A program made the position numbers and the translations under genes. From Octadecabacter sp. (GTDB taxonomy: Bacteria > Pseudomonadota > Alphaproteobacteria > Rhodobacterales > Rhodobacteraceae), in assembly GCA_018500065.2 (NCBI GenBank), contig JAHBAO020000260.1:1-9824 (forward strand): a DNA stretch of 9,824 bases, in the 5' to 3' direction. Below the pieces are notes generated by a model. It saw only the letters and a list, made by a program, of their open reading frames with translations, did no database searches and had not been told where the DNA came from. Of the stretch, positions 1 to 5,836 are shown in pieces. Every line of letters begins with the position of its first letter. Within the stretch, counting starts at the first letter, position 1.

Positions 1-1710
1 GATGTAATCTTTGGCCAAGGCGGTTCAGATACCTCCTATGGCGGCGATGGCGACGACATCTTGAACGGCGGCACCGAAGCTGACTCGCTTTATGGCGGCG
101 ATGATGATGACCGCTTCGTGCAAGAGGCCGGCTTTGGTTCGGATGTTATCGAGGGCGGCGAAGGCGGCACCGATAACGATGAAATTTGGTCGACCCAGAA
201 CGTCGATGTCACCGTTACAGCAACGGGCGATGAGGCCGGTACACTTTCTGATGGCACATCCACTGCAACCTTCAGCGAAATCGAATCCATCGACACCGAA
301 GGCGGCGATGACACGATTGACCTAAGCAATAACAACACGGGCATGACAGTTGATGCAGGTGCAGGTCAGGATACGATCACGGGCGGCTCAGGCGATGACA
401 TTCTTGCCGGTGGTGCTGATGAAGATGTTTTTGTGGTCCAAGACGGGTTTGGCAACGATACCATTGTCGGCGGACAGACCGGAACAAATTATGACACGCT
501 AGATCTAAGCGCGCTCAGCAATCCGGTGAATGTGGTCTTTACTGGCCCTGGCGCAGGTATGGTCACGGATACTGTGACGGGCGATGTGACGACCTTCTCG
601 GAAATCGAGTTCCTGATCACCACAAATCAAGCCGACACCGTCGATGCGACACTCGATGGCGGTTACACATACGTCAACACACTAGACGGCACCGACACAT
701 ACACCGGTTCAGCGGGCGATGACGTTGTCGACGATGAAATGGGCACACCAAACGGTGAAGGCGACGACATCTTTTATGGCGGCGCAGGCGACGATGAAAT
801 CTGGGCCGGTACGGACGACGACACCATCTTTGGCGGTACCGGAGCGGATACGCTGAACGGTCAGGACGGCAATGATACGATTACCTTCGCTGCGGGTGAC
901 ACCGCGACTGGTGATGCGGGCGATGACCTGTTCATCCTTGAAGACTTGGGCGAAGCGACTAACGGAACCATCAGCATTGATGGTGGGTCAGGCGATGAAA
1001 CCACCGGTGACACGCTACAGTTGGGTACGCTGACAAATCTTACGCAAGCGGTGAAAGACACCTTTGTAGATGACAGCTCTGGCAGCTATTCTGGTTCAAT
1101 CACGCTGGATGACGGCACGATCCTGAACTTCTCGGAAATCGAAAACATCATCTGCTTCACCCCAAACACACGCATCGCCACGCCACAAGGTTTGGTTGCG
1201 ATTGAAGACCTCGAAGTTGGTGACACTGTGGTTACGCGTGACCACGGATTGCAGCCGATCCGTTGGATCGAAGGGCGCAGCATCCCGGCTGTTGACCGTT
1301 TTGCACCCATCAAAATTCGCAAGAACGTTTTGGCCGGTCAAGACCGTGAGCTGATCGTTTCCCCACAGCACCGCGTGCTGTTCCAAGGCTATCGTGCCGA
1401 GCTTCTGTTTGGTGAAAGCGAAGTTCTGGTTGCCGCCAAGTACCTCGTAGACGGTATGGATGTGACGCAAGACGCGGCTGAGATGGTCACTTATGTGCAC
1501 ATGCTCTTTGATCAGCATGAGGTCATCTATGCTGAGGGCGCTGCCACCGAAAGCTTCCACCCCGGTGACATAGGCTTTTCCGCCGTAAGCGACGCGGCAC
1601 GCGAGGAGCTGTTTGCAATTTTTCCCGAACTGCGCGTTGATCCGCGTCAATACGGCAGCACAGCGCGTCGGTGCTTGAAACCACATGAAGCCAAACTGAT
1701 CCGAACCTAA
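1..1710 (+). CDS. RTX calcium-binding secreted protein with C-terminal Hint domain (5' end missing)
   Basis: The frame is already open at base 1, so the true start lies upstream; 569 residues are visible. An internal TTG at 61 is not a credible start because RTX-like sequence continues before it. Glycine/aspartate nonapeptides of the GGxGxDx type (for example GGSGDDILAGG, GGTGADTLNGQ) form calcium-binding beta-rolls, known in proteins exported by type I secretion. They alternate with about 105-residue modules that each end in FSEIE. From the codon at 1153 a Hint_2-type domain begins with the conserved Cys in CFTPNTRIATPQG; it has a block-B-like SPQH (about 1360-1371) and a later DQHEV. The C-terminal KPHEAKLIRT tail resembles other Rhodobacterales Hint-RTX proteins. 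Such Hint domains are thought to self-cleave, but cleavage here is inference. The likely location is extracellular or cell surface. The substrate or function of the missing N-terminal part cannot be judged. Confidence 0.9.
   Translation, partial: DVIFGQGGSDTSYGGDGDDILNGGTEADSLYGGDDDDRFVQEAGFGSDVIEGGEGGTDNDEIWSTQNVDVTVTATGDEAGTLSDGTSTATFSEIESIDTEGGDDTIDLSNNNTGMTVDAGAGQDTITGGSGDDILAGGADEDVFVVQDGFGNDTIVGGQTGTNYDTLDLSALSNPVNVVFTGPGAGMVTDTVTGDVTTFSEIEFLITTNQADTVDATLDGGYTYVNTLDGTDTYTGSAGDDVVDDEMGTPNGEGDDIFYGGAGDDEIWAGTDDDTIFGGTGADTLNGQDGNDTITFAAGDTATGDAGDDLFILEDLGEATNGTISIDGGSGDETTGDTLQLGTLTNLTQAVKDTFVDDSSGSYSGSITLDDGTILNFSEIENIICFTPNTRIATPQGLVAIEDLEVGDTVVTRDHGLQPIRWIEGRSIPAVDRFAPIKIRKNVLAGQDRELIVSPQHRVLFQGYRAELLFGESEVLVAAKYLVDGMDVTQDAAEMVTYVHMLFDQHEVIYAEGAATESFHPGDIGFSAVSDAAREELFAIFPELRVDPRQYGSTARRCLKPHEAKLIRT
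112..618 (+). repeat. Two tandem ~105-residue modules inside the RTX protein
   Basis: Two protein-level repeats share the order: a short phe/val strand, GFG-(S/N)D-x-I-x-GG, a G-T-(D/N)-x-D segment, a beta-rich stretch, then TFSEIE. The GFG triplets are 105 residues apart (about 130 and 445) and the FSEIE motifs 108 residues apart (about 271 and 595). A third, degenerate copy of the end motif, NFSEIEN, sits directly before the Hint domain (about 1129-1146). At the DNA level the copies have diverged, so this is an old duplication. Confidence 0.6.
772..939 (+). repeat. RTX nonapeptide block
   Basis: Consecutive GG-x-G-x-D-x motifs are visible: YGGAGDDEIW, AGTDDDTIFGG, TGADTLNGQDGNDTITF, and GDAGDDLFIL. 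These are the calcium-binding beta-roll repeats that fold outside the cell after type I secretion. Further single repeats occur near 40-110 and 385-420. Confidence 0.8.
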
Positions 1711-1736
1711 GAACTGCTTGATTAGGTGAATTAAGC

Positions 1737-1775
1737 GGGCCAGTGTTCATCTGACACTGGCCCACTTTGCTTTTT
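1737..1775 (+). terminator. Rho-independent terminator after the RTX gene
   Basis: A perfect 10-bp inverted repeat, GGGCCAGTGT (1737-1746) and ACACTGGCCC (1754-1763), encloses a 7-base loop. A T-rich tail follows, with five consecutive T at 1771-1775. It starts 27 bases after the RTX stop codon and only 27 bases separate its T-run from the next start codon. Confidence 0.88.
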
Positions 1776-1802
1776 GGGCGTTCTACGGATGGGGTTTTGA
1801 GT

Positions 1803-2141
1803 ATGCGTCTGACTTTACTGGCAATTCCGGCTTTGGTTCTTGGGGCTTGCACCGCGATGCCGCAACAAGCTGCGACCCCTTCTGCGAGCACAGCCCCGAT
1901 TGCCGCGTTTGAGACACCGATGGACCCCGGTCTTATCGGTTGTTCCGACCTCACTAATCCCAACGCCCTTGCTGCGGCCACGCAATGGACAATTGGTCAG
2001 GCACGCGCGGGCGTATTGGCGGGTCGTGTTGCAAACATACCGGAACAGGGTGCTCGTGCGCAAAGCTTTACAACTTACTGTTCGGAAAACCCCAACAGCA
2101 CGGTTCGCATGGCCGCCCTCCAGTGGGGCTTCGCGTCTTAG
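1803..2141 (+). CDS. Small outer-membrane-type lipoprotein, possibly HdeA/HdeB-like
   Basis: The product is 112 residues. ATG at 1803 is chosen because it places a classical lipoprotein signal peptide at the N-terminus: MRLTLLAIPALVLGAC, with lipobox LGAC and Cys16 as the lipidation site. An upstream in-frame TTG at 1767 lies inside the terminator and would spoil the signal peptide. After a Pro/Ala/Ser/Thr linker there is a compact domain with GCSDL (Cys47), QW-x-x-G (Trp62) and YCSENP (Cys93). Two cysteines about 46 residues apart with a tryptophan and glycine between recall the periplasmic acid chaperones HdeA/HdeB; this is a weak resemblance by eye, not a family assignment. The two cysteines could form a disulphide in the periplasm. 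There is no room for a promoter between the preceding terminator and this start, so it may depend on read-through or on a promoter overlapping the hairpin. It converges on the amidotransferase gene with a 4-base overlap. Confidence 0.75.
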   Translation: MRLTLLAIPALVLGACTAMPQQAATPSASTAPIAAFETPMDPGLIGCSDLTNPNALAAATQWTIGQARAGVLAGRVANIPEQGARAQSFTTYCSENPNSTVRMAALQWGFAS

Positions 2142-2914
2142 GCGCTTTGACGTAGCGAACGTGCGCTTTGGTTGGCCCAAGCACGAGCCGCTTCGCCAAA
2201 GGCCTCGAACAAGGGTTTTGAAACCGGATCAAGACCTGCTTGCCATTCCGGATGCCACTGCACAGCCAGCGTGAAGCCGATCGCGTCCTTAACGTAAATA
2301 GCTTCGGGCGTGGTATCGGGCGCGCGTCCATCAATCACGATGCGTGGGCTACAGTCGAGGATCCCCTGCCCGTGCAGCGAATTGGTCATGACCTCACGCG
2401 TATTCCACAAACGATGGAACGGGCCGTCTTCCGCAACCGTCACGATATGACGCATCTCAAATTTCTCGGCGAGGCTGCCTTCGGGTGGCATACGGTGATT
2501 GTCACGCCCCGGAATGTCTCGGATCTCGGGATGCAGCGTGCAGCCCATCGCGACAGCAACCTCTTGGAAACCACGGCAAATACCAAGGATCGGCTGACCA
2601 CGGTCAACACATTTACAGATAAGTGGCAAAGCAATCGCATCACGCTCACGATCAAAAGCGCCGTGTGCCTCTGTTTCTTCATGGCCGTATTCGTCCGGAT
2701 GCACATTGGGGCGCCCGCCGGTGAATAAAAATCCATCACACACGTCCGCCAAGTCATCGACATCAACCAAGTCCGGATTCGCGGGAACAATTAGCGGCAA
2801 AGCACCGGAAACTTGCGAAACTGCAACCGCGTTCATCACGCCGGATGTGTACGCTGGGTAATCACCATGCAGAATGTCATGATTGCCGATGATGCCGATA
2901 ACAGGTTTACGCAT
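2138..2914 (-). CDS. Class I glutamine amidotransferase-like hydrolase, peptidase C26 (PuuD-like)
   Basis: The product is 258 residues, close to E. coli PuuD (254), which hydrolyses gamma-glutamyl-GABA in putrescine breakdown. The catalytic triad is visible: Cys113 in GICRGFQE, with His221 and Glu223 in QWHPEWQ. NSLHGQG (residues 178-184) matches the NSLHxQ motif of the family, and FTGGRPNVHP the substrate-side loop. The start at 2914 is favoured over an in-frame start 30 bases upstream because AAGAGA stands 6 bases before it and MRKPVIGIIGN is the typical family N-terminus. The enzyme is cytoplasmic. It is the last gene of the minus-strand run, 86 bases after the GlcG-like gene; that gap is AT-rich and might hold its own promoter. 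No polyamine genes are visible nearby, so the exact gamma-glutamyl substrate is uncertain. Confidence 0.88.
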   Translation of the reverse strand: MRKPVIGIIGNHDILHGDYPAYTSGVMNAVAVSQVSGALPLIVPANPDLVDVDDLADVCDGFLFTGGRPNVHPDEYGHEETEAHGAFDRERDAIALPLICKCVDRGQPILGICRGFQEVAVAMGCTLHPEIRDIPGRDNHRMPPEGSLAEKFEMRHIVTVAEDGPFHRLWNTREVMTNSLHGQGILDCSPRIVIDGRAPDTTPEAIYVKDAIGFTLAVQWHPEWQAGLDPVSKPLFEAFGEAARAWANQSARSLRQSA

Positions 2915-3000
2915 AATAGTTCTCTTATAAAGGATACTTAGCAAGTAATAGGTAAACAGTAAAAATCAAATTCCTGTGCCATCGTTTTCGTCGGAATGCC

Positions 3001-3450
3001 CTAAACTTCCGCTAAATAATTTGCGGATTCGATGCCAAATGCAGCACAAATAGAGTCATTTTCAGACAAATCACCGGTAACCCCAACTGCGCCAATAATT
3101 GCGCCGCGTTTGTCGCGCACCAGTACACCACCGGGAACCGGAACGACCTGCCCGCCGTAAACTCCGTTCACCGCATTCATGAAATAGGCCTGCTGTTCTG
3201 CGCGCGCCATCTGCGCTGTCCCTGCCATTCCAAGCATGACCGCACCATAGGCCTTCGCTTGTGCGATACCAAACCGGCCGGGGGCAGCGCCATCTTCGCG
3301 CTCGAACGCTTTAACGTGACCCCCCGCGTCCAGAACAACGACTGCAAGCGGATTCAGGTTCAGCTCGCGGCCTTTTTGCAGCGCTTTACGGATCATCACC
3401 CGCGCTTTATTCGTTGAAATCACAGCCATTTTCCCCATCTTCTTCGTCAT
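3001..3450 (-). CDS. glcG: GlcG/HbpS family protein (heme-binding-like, DUF336)
   Basis: The product is 149 residues and carries the conserved blocks of the GlcG/HbpS family (PF03928). These are AVVVLDAGGHVKAFERED (residues 36-53), an AQAKA helix (63-67), PVPGGVLVRD (104-113), and IIGAVGVTGDLSENDSICA (118-136). Members include E. coli GlcG from the glycolate operon and Streptomyces HbpS, which binds heme outside the cell. No signal peptide is seen here, so it is probably cytoplasmic. Two starts are possible: 3450, or Met8 at 3429, which gives the more typical N-terminus MAVISTNKARVMIRKAL and has GGGG four bases upstream; neither has a strong ribosome site. It follows glcB by 45 bases on the same strand, reproducing the glcG-glcB neighbourhood of E. 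coli in the opposite gene order. Its biochemical role is not established. Confidence 0.87.
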   Translation of the reverse strand: MTKKMGKMAVISTNKARVMIRKALQKGRELNLNPLAVVVLDAGGHVKAFEREDGAAPGRFGIAQAKAYGAVMLGMAGTAQMARAEQQAYFMNAVNGVYGGQVVPVPGGVLVRDKRGAIIGAVGVTGDLSENDSICAAFGIESANYLAEV

Positions 3451-3495
3451 TGCCCCGAGATCGGGACGGATGAAAACAAGTTCAAATGAAGTAAT

Positions 3496-5643
3496 TCACG
3501 AATTGCGCTGTGCTTTCAACTCCAAACGACGGCGGTGCAACACAGGTTCGGTATAACCGGACGGCTGCTCACGACCGCGGAACACAAGATCGCAGGCCGC
3601 TTGAAAGGCAATTCCGTCAAACTCGGGCGCCATTGCACGATACGTCGGATCATCGCTGTTTTGCCCATCCACAACGGCCGCCATCTTGCGCATGGCCTCC
3701 ATCGTGTCAGCTTCGCTGACGATATCGTGGTGCAACCAGTTGGCGATGTGCTGCGCTGAAATCCGGCATGTGGCACGGTCTTCCATCAGGCCGACATTGT
3801 TGATGTCAGGAACCTTGGAACAACCAACGCCCGCATCAATCCAGCGCACGACGTAGCCAAGAATTCCCTGCGCGTTGTTTTCAACTTCGCGGATGATTTG
3901 CTCTGGCGTCCACGACCGGTAGCTGGCCAATGGAATATCAAGCAACGCCTGAACGTAGGCGCGCCGCCCGCCGTCTTTTAGCTTTTTCTGAACCGCGAAC
4001 ACGTCAACCTTGTGGTAATGCAGCGCGTGCAGCGTTGCCGCCGTTGGCGATGGAACCCACGCACAGTTCGCGCCAGATTTCGGGTGCGCGATCTTTTGTT
4101 CAATCATCGCTTCCATTGCATCGGGCATCGCCCACATACCTTTGCCGATCTGCGCCTTACCGGACAGCCCACATTCTAGGCCAATATCAACGTTCTGGTC
4201 CTCATACGCACCGATCCAGCCTTTGCGCTTGATGAAATCTTTACGGCTAAACGGCCCCGCTTCCATCGACGTGTGGATTTCGTCACCGGTGCGATCAAGG
4301 AAACCTGTGTTGATGAACGCGACCCGCGATTTCGCGGCGCGGATACATTCCTTAAGGTTCACCGAGGTACGGCGCTCCTCATCCATAATCCCAACCTTTA
4401 TAGTATGTTGCGCCAGGCTGAGCGTTTTTTCCACATGGGTAAAGATGTCATTGGTGAACGCCACTTCCTCGGGGCCATGCATCTTGGGTTTCACAATATA
4501 AACCGAACCATGCACCGAATTGCCGCTGTCACGTGCAAGGTCGTGCTTGGCGATCAGCGTGGTGATCATCGCGTCCATCAAGCCTTCATAGGCTTCATTG
4601 CCGTCACGGTCCAAAATCGCAGGGTTCGTCATCAGGTGCCCGACATTGCGAATCCACAAAAGCGCCCGCCCTTTAAGCGTCAGTGTGCCACCGTCCGGTG
4701 CCGTGTAGCTGCGGTCATCATGCAAACGGCGGGTGATGGTTTTGCCACCTTTTTGCAGCTCGGCTTCAAGGTCGCCCTTCATCAGGCCAAGCCAATTGCC
4801 ATAGGCCAGAACCTTGTCTTCCGCGTCGACACAGGCGACGGAATCTTCGCAATCCATGATCGCTGATATAGCGCTTTCAAGCCGAACATCCGCCAAAGAC
4901 GCGCGGTCGTGTCCGCCAATTGGATGGTCCGCATTGAACACCAGTTCAACGTGCAAACCGTTGTTCTTAAGAAGGATTGTTTCTGGCTTGACCGCGTCGC
5001 CCGTGTACCCGACAAATTGTTCAGGCATCATCAAGGCACTGCCGTCCACCAAAAGTGCGCCGTCTTTAACGCAATAGGTTTGCGCATCACCATGCGACGC
5101 CCCTTGGATCGGGAACGCATCATCAAGGAACACCCGCGTGCGCGCGACGACGCGGCTCCCGTGGCCGCGATCATAGCCCTTGCCTTGTGCGTGACGCCCC
5201 ATCGCGTCGGTGCCATACATGCCATCATACAGGCTGCCCCACCGTGCGTTTGCAGCATTCAACGCAAAACGGGCATTGGTAATTGGAACAACCAATTGCG
5301 GGCCCGGCACGCTGGCGATTTCCGGGTCAACGTTTGCAGTGTCGATGGTGAAATCTTCGCCCTCGCTGACCAGGTATCCAATCTTGCGCAAAAACGCCTC
5401 ATAGGCAGCCTCGTCATGGGCTTGGCCGATGCGCGCACTGTGATAATCATCAATCTGGCTTTGCAACGCGTCGCGTTTTTCTAACAGGGCTTTGTTCTTG
5501 GGGCCAAAGTCATGAACAAGATCAGACAGGCCGGACCAAAACGCATTGCCGTCCACGCCAGTGCCGGGCAATGCCTGCGTGTCGATGAAGTCTGCTAATT
5601 CCGTTGCCACGGACAAGCCCGCGCGATCCACTCTGTTCGTCAT
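3496..5643 (-). CDS. glcB: Malate synthase G
   Basis: The product is 715 residues; E. coli GlcB has 723. The enzyme condenses glyoxylate and acetyl-CoA into malate, in the cytoplasm, for growth on glycolate, C2 compounds or via the glyoxylate shunt. Family residues are visible: Arg332 in WIRNVGHLMT (E. coli Arg338), Glu422 in GIMDEERRT (metal-ligand region, E. coli Glu427), Asp450 in NTGFLDRTGDE (E. coli Asp455), and the catalytic base Asp622 in GLMEDRAT (E. coli Asp631). The cysteine of GCSKVPD (residue 608) is also kept. The start at 5643 is chosen because AGAGGA lies 8 bases upstream; an ATG 18 bases further up overlaps that site. It is the first gene of the glcB-glcG-amidotransferase run and is transcribed divergently from pepN. 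The gene appears intact from end to end. Confidence 0.97.
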   Translation of the reverse strand: MTNRVDRAGLSVATELADFIDTQALPGTGVDGNAFWSGLSDLVHDFGPKNKALLEKRDALQSQIDDYHSARIGQAHDEAAYEAFLRKIGYLVSEGEDFTIDTANVDPEIASVPGPQLVVPITNARFALNAANARWGSLYDGMYGTDAMGRHAQGKGYDRGHGSRVVARTRVFLDDAFPIQGASHGDAQTYCVKDGALLVDGSALMMPEQFVGYTGDAVKPETILLKNNGLHVELVFNADHPIGGHDRASLADVRLESAISAIMDCEDSVACVDAEDKVLAYGNWLGLMKGDLEAELQKGGKTITRRLHDDRSYTAPDGGTLTLKGRALLWIRNVGHLMTNPAILDRDGNEAYEGLMDAMITTLIAKHDLARDSGNSVHGSVYIVKPKMHGPEEVAFTNDIFTHVEKTLSLAQHTIKVGIMDEERRTSVNLKECIRAAKSRVAFINTGFLDRTGDEIHTSMEAGPFSRKDFIKRKGWIGAYEDQNVDIGLECGLSGKAQIGKGMWAMPDAMEAMIEQKIAHPKSGANCAWVPSPTAATLHALHYHKVDVFAVQKKLKDGGRRAYVQALLDIPLASYRSWTPEQIIREVENNAQGILGYVVRWIDAGVGCSKVPDINNVGLMEDRATCRISAQHIANWLHHDIVSEADTMEAMRKMAAVVDGQNSDDPTYRAMAPEFDGIAFQAACDLVFRGREQPSGYTEPVLHRRRLELKAQRNS

Positions 5644-5651
5644 GATGTGTT

Positions 5652-5657
5652 TCCTCT
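5652..5657 (-). promoter_or_regulatory. Ribosome binding site of glcB
   Basis: AGAGGA on the minus strand, 8 bases before ATG 5643. It decides the glcB start against the in-frame ATG at 5661, which lies just before this site and has no such sequence at the right distance. Confidence 0.7.
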
Positions 5658-5708
5658 GCATGCCGTTGCATACGGCGCCTTTGAAATAGGTAAGTCAGAT
5701 AGCCCAGA

Positions 5709-5737
5709 TTGGCAACTATACGCAGTTTAAGAATAGT
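5709..5737 (+). promoter_or_regulatory. Candidate sigma70-type promoter of pepN
   Basis: TTGGCA (5709-5714, five of six matches to TTGACA), a 17-base spacer and AATAGT (5732-5737, four of six). It overlaps the candidate glcB promoter almost completely on the opposite strand, so the two might compete for polymerase. It implies a pepN leader of roughly 90 bases. Found by eye only. Confidence 0.35.
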
Positions 5738-5743
5738 GTTGAA
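5715..5743 (-). promoter_or_regulatory. Candidate sigma70-type promoter of glcB
   Basis: On the minus strand, TTCAAC (5743-5738), a 17-base spacer and TATAGT (5720-5715, five of six matches to TATAAT). The predicted transcript would have a leader of about 65 bases. The -35 match is poor (three of six), so an activator may be needed. The -35 box overlaps the dyad TTGAA-N5-TTCAA at 5739-5753. Confidence 0.35.
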
Positions 5744-5753
5744 CCGCTTTCAA
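5739..5753. promoter_or_regulatory. Short dyad TTGAA-N5-TTCAA, possible operator
   Basis: A perfect 5-bp inverted repeat with a 5-base centre, lying on the -35 box of the candidate glcB promoter and just downstream of the candidate pepN -10 box. Its position suits a repressor or activator site, but a dyad this short can arise by chance and no regulator gene is present in the window. Confidence 0.25.
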
Positions 5754-5836
5754 AATTGGGGCGACAATCCCGCTTTGGGGACCTTGTGGCCCCGTCCAGG
5801 CAAGCCTAGGTTTCTTCCAAATCACCGGAGATTCAA

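Noticed and set aside
1096..1686. Long open frame on the minus strand (196 codons)
   Set aside because: It lies wholly over the RTX-Hint coding region, which has clear family motifs; the translation shows no domain and fits an antisense shadow.
2956..2996. Possible terminator after the glcG-like gene on the minus strand (ATTCC ... GGAAT followed by a T-rich stretch)
   Set aside because: The stem is only 5 bp, AT-rich, with an 18-base loop; too weak to call.
3454..3466. CCCGA-GA-TCGGG inverted repeat between glcB and glcG
   Set aside because: A 2-base loop cannot close and the 5-bp arms are within chance; no T-run follows.
4273..5484. Two open frames of over 190 codons on the plus strand
   Set aside because: Both are opposite glcB, whose conserved active-site motifs run through the same bases; no ribosome site or recognisable protein.
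5778..5796. GGGG ... CCCC pairing upstream of pepN as a leader hairpin or riboswitch
   Set aside because: Only four pairs form before mismatches; no conserved riboswitch elements were seen.
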